64,000 bases of DNA from Pseudomonas sp. CROZ-RG-20F-R04-15 (GCF_022662375.1 NZ_JAKNQL010000001.1:744001-808000); one strand, 5' to 3'; positions 16,301 to 25,144 are shown, numbered from the stretch's first letter. Translations and numbers: made by a program. Notes: a model not told the origin generated them from the sequence alone.

Positions 16301-18957
16301 TTCGGTACCACGGTAATGATTTACTTGATGGTGGAGCGGGCGATGACACACTTCAGGGAATGGGTGGCTCCGATACCCTGATCGGTGGGGCAGGAGCTGA
16401 CGCGCTGGATGGCGATGTCTCCAACCTGCAGTCAGGTGGAATCAACAATGATTACCTTCAAGGCGATGAAGGAAACGATACCCTTTTAGGCGGCTTGGGC
16501 GCCGACACGCTTTATGGTGGCGCTGATGATGACATTTTATCCGGCGACTACGAGCAGACAGCCGAGGTTGAACACGGCGCAGATTATCTGGACGGTGGTT
16601 CAGGCAACGATACCTTGCTCGGCGGTGGTGGGAATGACACGTTATTGGGCGGGGAGGGCGTAGACCACCTTCGTGGGGATTCCGGCAATAACGTGTTTGA
16701 TGGCGGGGCCGGTAACGACGTGATGGAGGGCCATGACGGCGCTGATGTTTACTGTTTCGGGGTGGGTGATGGTCTTGACGTTATCACCGATTCAGGTGGC
16801 AGCAATGTCATCAAGTTCGGCGCCGGGTTTTCTGCGGAAAGTCTGAAGGCCGACATCATTGAAGTTTCCGTAGGCCGGGTCTTGCGACTGTTCAATGGCG
16901 AGGGGGACGCCATCCTTATCAGGAATCATGAAGAATGGAAGAATTCAACGTTCACGTTTAGCGATGGTGTCATTCTCGGCTATCAAGAGGTCATGAAAAA
17001 AACGCTGCCAGCCGTAGAGATCATCGAGCCGCCAGCAGGGGATGGAGTGCTGGCCAAAGAAGAAGTTAAACACATCATTGAAGAGAAAGATCAGGTTGCT
17101 GTTCCGGACCAATCAGGGATCGTTGTTCCTGGCGAGGAACGAAGTAATGCCATTGATCATGATGTTGGCTGGACAGACAGGTTCCTGGCGGAGCTCAAAG
17201 CAAAGCGCTCCGCTAGCAGGCATGCAACAGGATTTACCTTGAGCAAACCAGGTGTCTGGGTTCGTAACCATATAACCACCAACGATACGGGTTATATCAC
17301 CCACATTGATGTGATCGATGAAAGCATCGAAACGGGGGCATTGTCTGAAACGCCTCAATGGATGGGGTCTGCCACTGGCGATGCGGTGTTTAGCGAAAGA
17401 CAGTCAAGCTCTACATCCCAATCAAGTTTTCGAGAGGTAAAGAAAGAGGGCATTACGGCGCCGTCATCGCTGAAACCGCATTATTTTCGATCTGGCACTG
17501 CCAGCGTTTTTTCATTCAAAATCGGCGACGTAATTATCGCGGATAGAAAAGATTCAGGCGCTATTGAAGGGTGGTACATCTATCCCGCTGAAAGTTTCGC
17601 GGCGGGCGAAACTGTCCGCAAGGAATTTCGGCGGGATGTCACAACTGAAACGATCAAGCATAAACTTGTCCACGGCAACGATGCCGGTGGGCGAGTTAAT
17701 GTCGAAGTCGGCAATCTTTTCCAGGGTGGTGCGGGCGATGACCTGATCGTCGCCTATTCTGGGTTTCTACTTAATTATGGCTCTGTTAATGACAGGATAC
17801 CGGGTGCCTTTTTGTCCGCCGGGGCAGGCAACGATACCCTGCTCGGTTCTGAAGGCGCTGATTATTTATTGAGCGGCGCGGGGGATGACTACCTGTACGG
17901 TGAAAACGGTGCCGATACTTACATCGTGCAGGCGCATGCTGGCGCAACGACCATTATCGCGGATGTGCTGAATCCGGTTTTTCTCCGACCTGAAGTAGGT
18001 GTGGCCGGATGGAAGGACGAGTATGGATTGGTCGATCAAGATACTGTCGTGCTTCCAGAGGACGCGACGCAGGAGAATTTGCAGCTCAGTTGGGGCGCAA
18101 CACTCATTGAAACAGTGAATATTGAGTTGGCATCTGATTCGCGTCGTGATGCCTATCGCCATCCGCCTCGGGCGAAAATGCTCTATTCGACACTCGATAT
18201 TAAATGGGGTGGATCTCAGAAAGTTCGCATTGTTCTACCCAATGCCGGAGATATCGAGGGTTCCGGTATCGAGGTTATAAAGTTTGCAGATGGATCAAGC
18301 GCTAGTCTCAAAGATCTGTTGGGCTCCAGTCAGCTGGGTCCTGCCCCGGATACTTATCACAATGGTCTCTTGGTCGATAATGCGGCCAGTGCCAAATCTA
18401 TGAGGGATGGCCAAGCGCTCCCACTGGTGGGAAGTCACGGTAACGACACCTTAAGCGGTGCTGGTGAAATCAGAGGTATGCAGGGCGATGACATGCTTGC
18501 TGGCAGTGTCGGCGATGATGTTTTGGTAGGCGGCGATGGTAATGACACATTGTCTGGTGGTGCTGGCAACGATCTCTATAAATACGATGGTCTTGGAAGA
18601 GACTTGATCAATAACATTGGGGGCGGGATCGATGGAATCGATTTTTCTGGTGTGGACCTACCTATTGAACAATTAAGGTTTCACCGCGATCAGGATGATC
18701 TTGTGATAGTGGTCAGTTATGGCATGGGCCCCAAGATTCGAGTGGCTAATCATTTTTCTGGAGGCGAAAGCGCGATTGGGTTCATAAGGGTTAGCGGCGA
18801 AGGAAAAACGGTTCAAGACTACACCGCAACGCAAATTGCCGAACGACTGCATCCTCTTCCGCCACTGCGTGATGTGGAGGATATTCTTGTAAGGGAAAAT
18901 GAAGAGTCGCAACTCGCATTGGCCGAAATAATCAAGTTCTACGAACTGAACATGTGA
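13396..18957 (+). CDS. Giant RTX-repeat calcium-binding protein
   Basis: An 1853-residue protein with many GGxGxDxLx nonapeptides. Residues 1-465 form a non-repetitive N-terminal region without a signal peptide. RTX blocks lie at about 468-540, 676-709, 730-774, 814-1118, 1442-1512 and 1677-1730, with intervening domains of the type that follow RTX blocks (SGDGIDVI.., GVGDGLDVITD.., VVIKNF). Such proteins are normally exported by type I secretion and fold on binding calcium outside the cell. No ABC exporter lies in the window. No protease, lipase or epimerase motif was seen, so the activity is unknown. Third gene of the GT4 operon; GGAAG precedes the ATG. Confidence 0.9.
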   Translation: MSYVFNDLEKTEILNAANICKGLMFDSEDVEYLALELTGASCAPLYQKLFDIIGGRVSEVTVVDNEAGKILKSARLWLAVAIDANGGNGAYSALIRGYTSRQGELRLNKIFSENLMQLSSNQVAANFINTLIDGSLAGRLAPWTVPSISQIAEIDASAIGKALFSEACGERDTAVSHNTGWSGTVGFSLLGGAPPYETWRLISAGDSQGEDGGPPTQAKANRLDDYKNILFAIDSYSVGLRAALSNFGVNPLQSLLSVVPEQINIALASGSLNPLIQHVVKGTPVSVVVDLILRYGQNEFLDMFKRTYDGDSAAPTTDETFATNAYAFFSAFSPEQSQSIVTQSIGEYGSANSWAKLAGESTPIGLSLRNSLKQLSEIVIERADGYPGRGLELYDPLTGEGFITAQWLADRAQMLARLIARTQHSFGEHSLQKFSYSDLASAKQVPMTTGVLNPLVMFGDDGARSFEGGANTDHLFGGAGNDTINGLAGEDVIEGGGGNDLLAGGDGNDALHGMAGDDVLVGGKGNDSLIGGEGSDRYEFSSGDGIDVIFDTNANGQLWINGLPIPSLKRRAPLSNIWSTEDQAITLTLIEESNEPTLNIKYGLNDLVVIKNFRPGMLGIRLPEYQGHTVSAPDLVLQGDWKAKDIDPNVPGDQFSYDELGNALLLANVKQRNKADVLYGSAKDDVILGLGGSDRLFGKDGNDQLFGDKQTTLEKAMAAGDSKGKATRGDWLDGGAGHDLLIGTASQDVLLGGNDRDTLIGGAGDDVLSGDATTGALEQKWGFKRVDVLIDGGVTSHRTVFSKASFNSSTQGDNDVLYGQGGRDVLNGGWGEDLLDGGTEDDLLGGDGGDDTLAGGCGNDTLLGDNLDWGGGLQSKHHGNDVLDGGSGDDWLAGNGGADAIYGGPGNDTLHGDDDVLNGVAGDAAHFFGNDLLDGGARDDKLLGGGANDLLFGGEGNDALAGDNAEHPIRYHGNDLLDGGAGDDTLQGMGGSDTLIGGAGADALDGDVSNLQSGGINNDYLQGDEGNDTLLGGLGADTLYGGADDDILSGDYEQTAEVEHGADYLDGGSGNDTLLGGGGNDTLLGGEGVDHLRGDSGNNVFDGGAGNDVMEGHDGADVYCFGVGDGLDVITDSGGSNVIKFGAGFSAESLKADIIEVSVGRVLRLFNGEGDAILIRNHEEWKNSTFTFSDGVILGYQEVMKKTLPAVEIIEPPAGDGVLAKEEVKHIIEEKDQVAVPDQSGIVVPGEERSNAIDHDVGWTDRFLAELKAKRSASRHATGFTLSKPGVWVRNHITTNDTGYITHIDVIDESIETGALSETPQWMGSATGDAVFSERQSSSTSQSSFREVKKEGITAPSSLKPHYFRSGTASVFSFKIGDVIIADRKDSGAIEGWYIYPAESFAAGETVRKEFRRDVTTETIKHKLVHGNDAGGRVNVEVGNLFQGGAGDDLIVAYSGFLLNYGSVNDRIPGAFLSAGAGNDTLLGSEGADYLLSGAGDDYLYGENGADTYIVQAHAGATTIIADVLNPVFLRPEVGVAGWKDEYGLVDQDTVVLPEDATQENLQLSWGATLIETVNIELASDSRRDAYRHPPRAKMLYSTLDIKWGGSQKVRIVLPNAGDIEGSGIEVIKFADGSSASLKDLLGSSQLGPAPDTYHNGLLVDNAASAKSMRDGQALPLVGSHGNDTLSGAGEIRGMQGDDMLAGSVGDDVLVGGDGNDTLSGGAGNDLYKYDGLGRDLINNIGGGIDGIDFSGVDLPIEQLRFHRDQDDLVIVVSYGMGPKIRVANHFSGGESAIGFIRVSGEGKTVQDYTATQIAERLHPLPPLRDVEDILVRENEESQLALAEIIKFYELNM
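16027..16680 (+). repeat. Higher-order repeat inside the RTX gene
   Basis: Four to five units of 43-50 residues, each starting (H/F/N)GND.LDGG or NNDYLQG, carrying about four nonapeptides and ending in a variable 7-14 residue insert. Unit starts are at 16027, 16177, 16309, 16444 and 16573 (residues 878, 928, 972, 1017, 1060). The inserts (such as NAEHPIRY and YEQTAEVE) differ between units while the RTX core is conserved. Confidence 0.75.
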
Positions 18958-18982
18958 CCGCAATAACTTCAGATTGAGGAAA

Positions 18983-19013
18983 CCGCGATGGGACCAAAAG
19001 GTGTGCATCGCGG
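18983..19013. terminator. Hairpin between convergent RTX gene and hydratase gene
   Basis: CCGCGATG at 18983-18990 pairs with CATCGCGG at 19006-19013 with a 15-base loop. There is no T run, so it is a weak terminator at best. Confidence 0.35.
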
Positions 19014-19024
19014 GCAATCGATCT

Positions 19025-20137
19025 TCAATACTGCGTCAAATCCGCCAACGGATGCCGCCCCTCCCAAACCTTGTGAAAGTGCGCCTCAACCACCGCATCC
19101 GGCACATTGTTAATGTCCGGCCAATGCCAATGCGGTTTCTGATCCTTATCGATCAACCGTGCGCGAACCCCTTCGCTGAATTCCGGATGCCGGCAGCAAT
19201 TGAGGCTCAGGGTGTATTCCATCTGAAAGACTTCCGCCAGCGACATGTGCCGGGCGCGGATGATCTGTTCCCACACCAGATGCGCGGTCAGCGGTGAGCC
19301 TTCGCTCATGGTTTTCGCCGCCCGGGCGATCAGCGGATCGCTGCTGTCGCGTTGCAGGCTGATGGCTTTCCAGGCGCAGGTAACGTCGCTGACATCGAGC
19401 AGTTCGTCGATCTGCTGACGCCGCGGCAGCCACTGCGCCTCGGGCATCTGCGCCACGGCTTCCTGTTGCAGCGCTTTGAGCAGGCTATTGAGCTGCCTGT
19501 CGGTCTGCTCCTGCCAATTCAGCTGCAACAGCCCTTCGATCAGTTGCGGCTGCTGTTCGTCGAGCAGGAAGCGGTCAGCCAGATCCAGATCGATCGCATC
19601 ACGACCGTTCATGTGCGCACCGGTCAATCCGAGGAACAGACCGAGCTTGCCCGGCAGCCGCGCGAGAAACCAACTGGCGCCGACGTCGGGATACAGACCG
19701 ATGGTGATTTCCGGCATCGCCAAGCGGCTGCTCGGCGTGACGATCCGTGTGCTGGCGCCTTGCAACAGGCCCATGCCACCACCAAGCACGTAACCATGCC
19801 CCCAGCAGATCAGCGGTTTTGGATAGGTGTGCAGGCTGTAATCCAGACGGTATTCCGCGCTGAAAAACTGCGCGGCCAGTGGCGGGACTTCGCCGGGATG
19901 GGCGCGACAGGCCTCGACCAGGCTGCGTACTTCGCCGCCGGCGCAGAAGGCTTTGGCGCCGTTGCCGCGCAGCAACACGCAGACGATTTGTGGATCCTTG
20001 GCCCAGGCGTTCAGTTTGTCGCTGAGGGCGTTGATCATCGGCAGGGACAGCGCGTTCAGCGATTTTTCAGCATCCAGGCTGGCGATACCGATGCGGGCGC
20101 CGTCGGTGCCGGTGAGTTCTTCGAAGTGCAGATTCAT
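19025..20137 (-). CDS. Enoyl-CoA hydratase/isomerase family protein (3-hydroxyisobutyryl-CoA hydrolase-like)
   Basis: A 370-residue crotonase-fold protein. The long form with an ECH_2 C-terminal region is typical of 3-hydroxyisobutyryl-CoA hydrolases of valine breakdown. Oxyanion-hole elements are GNGAKAFCAGGEVRSL (about 58-73) and YVLGGGMGLLQGAS; the downstream MPEITIGLYPDVGASWFLARLPG matches the hydrolase subgroup with its catalytic Glu and Asp (PE.TIG..PD.G). Substrate assignment is by subgroup and not certain. Divergent from ung. Confidence 0.85.
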   Translation of the reverse strand: MNLHFEELTGTDGARIGIASLDAEKSLNALSLPMINALSDKLNAWAKDPQIVCVLLRGNGAKAFCAGGEVRSLVEACRAHPGEVPPLAAQFFSAEYRLDYSLHTYPKPLICWGHGYVLGGGMGLLQGASTRIVTPSSRLAMPEITIGLYPDVGASWFLARLPGKLGLFLGLTGAHMNGRDAIDLDLADRFLLDEQQPQLIEGLLQLNWQEQTDRQLNSLLKALQQEAVAQMPEAQWLPRRQQIDELLDVSDVTCAWKAISLQRDSSDPLIARAAKTMSEGSPLTAHLVWEQIIRARHMSLAEVFQMEYTLSLNCCRHPEFSEGVRARLIDKDQKPHWHWPDINNVPDAVVEAHFHKVWEGRHPLADLTQY

Positions 20138-20269
20138 CGTGACCTCGATCGGGAATTTGAACGATCAGTATGATCGTTGTGTGGGAAAGTGCCGGATCTG
20201 TGTCAGAGCAATTGACAAGCGTGGTCGGCTTTCCTAGGGTTCGCCCCATTGTTTTTGCCGGGTATGACC

Positions 20270-20962
20270 ATGACTGCTGACGACCGTATCAAACTCGAAC
20301 CGAGCTGGAAGGAGGCACTGCGTGCTGAGTTCGACCAGCCTTACATGGCAGAGTTGCGCCAGTTTCTGCAGCAGGAGCGGGCGGCCGGCAAGGAAATCTA
20401 TCCGCCGGGGCCGATGATTTTCAATGCCCTGAATTCGACGCCGCTGGATAAAGTGAAAGTGGTGATCCTCGGCCAGGACCCTTATCACGGTCCGGGTCAG
20501 GCCCACGGTTTGTGCTTTTCGGTGCAGCCGGGCGTGCCGGCGCCGCCGTCGCTGGTCAACATCTATAAAGAGTTGAAGCGCGATCTGAACATCGACATTC
20601 CCAATCACGGCTATCTTCAGAGCTGGGCCGATCAGGGCGTGTTGATGATCAACACCACCATGACCGTCGAGCGCGCCAATGCCAATGCGCACAAGGACAA
20701 GGGCTGGCAGTTTTTTACCGACCGGATCATTGAACTGGTCAGCGAGCGTCAGCCGCATCTGGTGTTCATGCTCTGGGGCGCGCACGCGCAGAGCAAGCAG
20801 AAGCTGATCGACGCGACCAAACATTTGGTGCTGACGTCGGTGCATCCGTCGCCGTTGTCGGCTTATCGCGGGTTTTTGGGTTGCGGGCATTTCAGCCGGA
20901 CCAACAAGTTTCTTGAGCAGAATGGCCAGACGCCGATTGAGTGGCGCCTGCCACCGATCTGA
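20270..20962 (+). CDS. ung: Uracil-DNA glycosylase
   Basis: A 230-residue family 1 UDG, which removes uracil from DNA to start base excision repair. Motif A is [14 protein letters not shown] (catalytic Asp about residue 70) and motif B is [11 protein letters not shown]; the family [22 protein letters not shown] segment is intact. Pseudomonas Ung proteins begin [14 protein letters not shown], so the ATG at 20270 was chosen; ATG at 20264 (two codons earlier) is an alternative. Confidence 0.95.
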   Translation: MTADDRIKLEPSWKEALRAEFDQPYMAELRQFLQQERAAGKEIYPPGPMIFNALNSTPLDKVKVVILGQDPYHGPGQAHGLCFSVQPGVPAPPSLVNIYKELKRDLNIDIPNHGYLQSWADQGVLMINTTMTVERANANAHKDKGWQFFTDRIIELVSERQPHLVFMLWGAHAQSKQKLIDATKHLVLTSVHPSPLSAYRGFLGCGHFSRTNKFLEQNGQTPIEWRLPPI

Positions 20963-20981
20963 TCGGTTGGCTGAGCGGGCC

Positions 20982-21060
20982 CCTTCGCGAGCAAGCTCGC
21001 TCCCACATTGGTTTTGCGGCGTTCACATGACCAGTGTGGGAGCGAGCTTGCTCGCGAAGG
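20982..21060. repeat. Inverted REP doublet (REPIN), AAGC variant
   Basis: CCTTCGCGAGCAAGCTCGC at 20982-21000 continuing with TCCCAC, and its exact inverse ending at 21060, separated by about 25 bases. It lies between the convergent ung and abrB-like genes. Confidence 0.92.
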
Positions 21061-21081
21061 AGGCAACTCGGTCTTCCAGAC

Positions 21082-22116
21082 TTACTCGGGATTACGATTC
21101 CAGTATTTGAACAGCGGCTCCGCCAGAAACAGCACAAACAACAGCCGCATCACCTGCATCGCCGTCACCAGCGGCACCGACAGTTGCAGGGTCTCCGCCG
21201 TCAGACTCATCTCGGCGATCCCGCCGGGCATCATGCCCAGCGTCAGCGAGCGCAGATCCAGATGGGTCAGCGCACTCAAGCCCAGCGCCGCCAACGTCGC
21301 GATCAACATGGTCAACGCCGTGCCAATCAACGTCCGCCCCATGAATGATGGCGCACGGCGGAAGAACTGCCGGTTGAAGTGGCAGCCCAAACCGCTGCCA
21401 ATCAGCCACTGACCAATCTGGCTGCCACCATTGGGCAGACCGATGTGCAAATCCCAGATGATACTCACCGCCGCACTCACCAGCAACGGCCCGAACAGCC
21501 ACGGATTGGGTTGGCGCAAACGCTGCCAGAGCCACGCAAGCAAACCGCCCGCCGGAAATAGAATCGCCAGCCAGCGCCAATCGACGCTGCCGGCGTGAGC
21601 AATCGGGTTGCCGTCGCCGAGCAAATACTTGAACGCTGCCGGCACACACAAAACCACCACCAGCACCCGCAAACTTTGCCCCGCCGCGACGTGGCTGAGC
21701 AGCGCGCCGTTACGCGCGCCGAGGTTGACCATCTCCCCGGAACCGCCCGGCATGCTTGAGAAAAACGCGGTGGCGCGATCCTCACCGGTGCGGCGCATCA
21801 ACCACACGCCGACCACCGCCGACAGGCTGGTGACCAGCGCACCGAAGAAGATCAAACCGAAATGGCTGAGTACCTGCTCCATCACCACCGGGGTGAAGTG
21901 CAGGCCGATGCCGATGCCAACGATCCACTGGCCGCACTTGCGGCCGCCAGGGATTTCGGTGAGTTGCCACGGCGTCAGGCAGCGCACCAGGATGATCGCC
22001 AGCAACGAGCCGACCATCCACGGTAGAGGCCAGCCGATCTGGCTGGCGAGGTAACCGCCAAGCAGACCGACCAGCGGGGTTCCCCACCAGGATTTCAGTG
22101 AGGCGCGATCAAACAT
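21082..22116 (-). CDS. AbrB family transporter-like membrane protein
   Basis: A 344-residue polytopic protein of the AbrB family (PF05145), with two repeats each holding a glycine-rich PGG motif: SSMPGGSGEMVNLGA in the first half and GMMPGGIAEMSLTAE in the second. About ten membrane segments. The family is named after a putative ammonia mono-oxygenase regulator but looks like a transporter. ATG at 22114-22116 overlaps the tctA stop by 8 bases, so it is the last gene of the tct operon; a TTG two codons earlier is less likely. A role in tricarboxylate handling is inferred from position. Confidence 0.85.
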   Translation of the reverse strand: MFDRASLKSWWGTPLVGLLGGYLASQIGWPLPWMVGSLLAIILVRCLTPWQLTEIPGGRKCGQWIVGIGIGLHFTPVVMEQVLSHFGLIFFGALVTSLSAVVGVWLMRRTGEDRATAFFSSMPGGSGEMVNLGARNGALLSHVAAGQSLRVLVVVLCVPAAFKYLLGDGNPIAHAGSVDWRWLAILFPAGGLLAWLWQRLRQPNPWLFGPLLVSAAVSIIWDLHIGLPNGGSQIGQWLIGSGLGCHFNRQFFRRAPSFMGRTLIGTALTMLIATLAALGLSALTHLDLRSLTLGMMPGGIAEMSLTAETLQLSVPLVTAMQVMRLLFVLFLAEPLFKYWNRNPE

Positions 22117-23623
22117 CGGCAATGGCGCGTTGCGCAGCCGAACGTTTACGCCAGATGCGGATGATCGGCATCAGCAGCATGATCGCCGTCAGTACCCAGA
22201 CCCCGAAAGTGATCGGGCTCGACCAGAGAATTTCCAGTGCACCGTTGGAGATCGACAGAGCGCGACGCAGGTTCTGCTCCATCAGACCGCCGAGGATGAA
22301 GCCCAGCAGCAGCGGCGACAACGGGAAGTCCAGCTTGCGCAGGATGTAGCCGAAAATGCCGATACCGATCATCAGGAACAGGTCGAATGTGGTGGCGTGC
22401 ACTGCGTAAACGCCGATCCCGGTAATGATCGCAATGACCGGCACCAGCGCCCAGTTCGGCACGGCGAGGATGCGGGTGAAGATGCGGATCATCGGAATGT
22501 TGAGGATCACCAGCATGACGTTGGCGATGAACAACGAGGCGATCAGGCCCCAGACGATGTCCGGTTGTTGCTGGAACAGCAGTGGGCCCGGCGTGATGTT
22601 GTACAGCGACAGCGCGCCAATCATCACCGCAGTGGTGCCCGAACCCGGTACGCCAAGGGTCAGCATCGGCACCAGTGCGCCGCACGCTGCGCCGCCGATG
22701 GCAGTTTCCGGCGCGGCGAGGCCACGAGGGTCACCTTCACCGAATTTGCCGCTGGCACCGGCGATGCGCTTCTCGGTCATGTAGGCCACGGCGCTGGCGA
22801 GGGTCGCGCCGGCACCCGGCAACACGCCCATGATGAAGCCCAGCACGCCGCAACGGACGTTGACCACGAATACCGAGGCCGCTTCCTTGAAGTTGAACAT
22901 CATCCGGCCGGTGGCTTTTACCGCTTCCTGGCCATGGTGGGTTTTTTCCAGCAGCAGCAGGATTTCGCTGATGGAGAACAGACCCAGCACCAGCACGACG
23001 AATTGAATACCGTCGGTGAGGTGAATATTGTCGCCGGTGAAGCGATAAACCCCGCTGTTGGCATCGATGCCGACGGTCGACAGGAACAGGCCGATCAATG
23101 CCGCGATGAAGGTTTTCAACGGTCGATCACCGGCCATGCCGCCGAGACAGACAATCGCGAACACCATCAACACGAAGTATTCCGCCGGGCCGAAGGCAAT
23201 CGCCCATTTCGCCAGCAGCGGCGCGAACAGGACCATGCCGCAAGTGGCGATAAACGCACCGATGAACGAACTCCACGCCGACAACGACAGCGCCACACCG
23301 GCCAGGCCTTTGCGGGCCATCGGGTAGCCGTCGAGGGTGGTCATCACGGTGGAGGCTTCGCCCGGAATGTTCAGCAGGATCGAGCTGATCCGGCCGCCGT
23401 ATTCGCAGCCCAGATACACCGCTGCCAGCAGGATCAATGCCGACTCCGGTGGCAGACCGAGGGCGAATGCGATCGGGATCAGCAATGCCACGCCATTGAT
23501 CGGACCCAGGCCCGGCAACAGGCCGACGACGGTGCCGATCAGGGTGCCGCACAGCGCGGTCACCAGGTTGTAAGGGCTCAGCGCGACGCCGAAACCCTGG
23601 CCCAAATAGCCAAGAGTATCCAT
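22109..23623 (-). CDS. tctA: Tripartite tricarboxylate transporter, large membrane subunit
   Basis: A 504-residue protein with about 11-12 membrane segments, the large permease of the TctABC secondary transporter for citrate and related tricarboxylates in the inner membrane. TctA signatures are GLLPGLGPINGVALLIP near the N-terminus and the second similar GVLPGAGATLASAVAY, plus GEASTVMTTLDGYPMARKG and GALVPMLTLGVPGSGTTAVM. The ATG at 23621-23623 is one base from the tctB stop. Confidence 0.95.
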   Translation of the reverse strand: MDTLGYLGQGFGVALSPYNLVTALCGTLIGTVVGLLPGLGPINGVALLIPIAFALGLPPESALILLAAVYLGCEYGGRISSILLNIPGEASTVMTTLDGYPMARKGLAGVALSLSAWSSFIGAFIATCGMVLFAPLLAKWAIAFGPAEYFVLMVFAIVCLGGMAGDRPLKTFIAALIGLFLSTVGIDANSGVYRFTGDNIHLTDGIQFVVLVLGLFSISEILLLLEKTHHGQEAVKATGRMMFNFKEAASVFVVNVRCGVLGFIMGVLPGAGATLASAVAYMTEKRIAGASGKFGEGDPRGLAAPETAIGGAACGALVPMLTLGVPGSGTTAVMIGALSLYNITPGPLLFQQQPDIVWGLIASLFIANVMLVILNIPMIRIFTRILAVPNWALVPVIAIITGIGVYAVHATTFDLFLMIGIGIFGYILRKLDFPLSPLLLGFILGGLMEQNLRRALSISNGALEILWSSPITFGVWVLTAIMLLMPIIRIWRKRSAAQRAIADV

Positions 23624-23624
23624 A

Positions 23625-24089
23625 TCAGTTCTCCAGAACGCTGAGCAGGCCGAGAGGCAGCGGAACGTCCATCACACGGTCGAACAGCAGGTAAAGACCG
23701 ATGGCCATCAGGCTGATGATCACCACGCTCGGCAGCCAGCGGCCGCCGTAGAGGCGAGCCATCGGTACGCCGGTGATAATGCTGGCGACGATGAAACCAA
23801 GGGGTTCGAACGTGCCGGCGAACACCAGCAACAGGACCACGCAGATGCCGATCTTGGTCAGGGTTTCGCGGTCCAGTGGCGGCTCGTCGTCACTGTGCTT
23901 GATCGCTGCCGGACGGAACACCATGTACAGCAGTGCTGCGCCCATCAGGGCAAGCATCAACAGGGGAAAGGCACGCGGGCCGACCGGTTCGTAGGAAAAA
24001 GCCGCTTGGTACGGCCACGCCATCAGTGCCAGGCCGACGCAGACCAGCAACAGCACCGAGGCGAAAATGCGTTGTAAAAGTGTGGACAT
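23625..24089 (-). CDS. tctB: Tripartite tricarboxylate transporter, small membrane subunit
   Basis: A 154-residue protein with four membrane segments, the small permease of TctABC. Typical TctB features are YEPVGPRAFPLLMLALM in the first half and the pair of segments in GICVVLLLVFAGTFEPLGFIVAS. The start ATG at 24087-24089 has AGGAG 9 bases upstream; a longer frame to 24128 was rejected. It lies 60 bases after tctC. Confidence 0.92.
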   Translation of the reverse strand: MSTLLQRIFASVLLLVCVGLALMAWPYQAAFSYEPVGPRAFPLLMLALMGAALLYMVFRPAAIKHSDDEPPLDRETLTKIGICVVLLLVFAGTFEPLGFIVASIITGVPMARLYGGRWLPSVVIISLMAIGLYLLFDRVMDVPLPLGLLSVLEN

Positions 24090-24149
24090 GACAAACTCCT
24101 GGGCCATGCCCCTGATGCGCAGGGACACGGCCGTGGGATGCAGGGACGG

Positions 24150-25127
24150 TTACTGGATCAGGCCGAACTCTTTGGCCAGCACTTTGTAGTCCGCTACCTG
24201 TTTCTTCACGTAGGTGTCCAGTTCCGGGCCAGTCATGGCGAACGGGAACAGTTCACGCTGATCGCGCAGCTTGGCGAACTCCGGCGAGGCCAGCAGTTTG
24301 TCGAACGAGTCTTTCCACCAGGCGTAATCTTCGTCGCTGACTTTTGGCCCCAGGTAGAAGCCGCGCACCACCGGCCAGACGATGTCGTAGCCTTGCTCGC
24401 GAGCGGTCGGGATGTCTTTCATTTCCGGCTCGTCGAGACGCTTGTCGGCGAACACTGCGAGCAGACGCATGTCACCGCTCTGGATGTGCGGCATGGAGTC
24501 GGAGATGTCGGTACTGCCGACCTGGATGTGACCACCGAGCAGCGCGGTAGCGATTTCGCCGCCACCTTCGAGGGCGACATAACGCAGGTCGCGCGGGTTG
24601 ATCCCGGCAGCCTTGGCGATCAGTGCGGTTTGCATCCAGTCCTGACTGCCGACAGTGCCGCCGGAACCGATCACCACTTTGCTCGGATCTTTCTTCAGTG
24701 CCTGAACGAGATCGTCGAGGGTCTTGTAGGGCGAATCGCTTTTCACCGCGATGGCGCCGTAGCTGGTGCCGACCGCCGCCAACCAGCGCACGTTGGTTTC
24801 ATCGAAGCGACCAAACTTGCCCTGCGCCAGGTTCAACAGCGAGCCACTCGACCACGCCACCAGCGTGCCGGCATCGGCCGGGCGCTGAGCGACCACAGCG
24901 TTGTAGGCCACCGCGCCGACACCGCCGGGCATGTAGGTGACGCGCATTGGTTTGGTCAGCAGTTTTTCGTTGACCAGGGCGCTCTGCACCAGTTTGCAGG
25001 TCAGGTCGAAACCACCACCGGGCGAGGCGGGGGCGATACATTCCGGACGTTTCGGTTCGGCCATCAGTTGGCCGGCAAACAGGACACAACTGGCGGCTAG
25101 TGCAACTTTACGCAGTGACAGGTTCAT
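24150..25127 (-). CDS. tctC: Tricarboxylate-binding periplasmic protein
   Basis: A 325-residue substrate-binding protein of the TctC (Bug) family. A signal peptide (MNLSLRKVALAASCVLFAG, cut after QLMA, about residue 23) is followed by the family motif CIAPASPGGGFDLTCKLVQ that shapes the ligand site; VIGSGGTVGSQDWMQTALIAKAAGI is also typical. It captures citrate-like acids for TctAB. Start chosen at the ATG with GGAGA upstream. Confidence 0.94.
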   Translation of the reverse strand: MNLSLRKVALAASCVLFAGQLMAEPKRPECIAPASPGGGFDLTCKLVQSALVNEKLLTKPMRVTYMPGGVGAVAYNAVVAQRPADAGTLVAWSSGSLLNLAQGKFGRFDETNVRWLAAVGTSYGAIAVKSDSPYKTLDDLVQALKKDPSKVVIGSGGTVGSQDWMQTALIAKAAGINPRDLRYVALEGGGEIATALLGGHIQVGSTDISDSMPHIQSGDMRLLAVFADKRLDEPEMKDIPTAREQGYDIVWPVVRGFYLGPKVSDEDYAWWKDSFDKLLASPEFAKLRDQRELFPFAMTGPELDTYVKKQVADYKVLAKEFGLIQ

Positions 25128-25144
25128 TCGATTCTCCACGGGCA

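Noticed and set aside
22130..23644. 504-codon open frame antisense to tctA
   Set aside because: It mirrors the tctA reading frame in GC-rich DNA, has no recognisable protein features (Gln/Arg/His-rich) and lies wholly over a well-supported gene.
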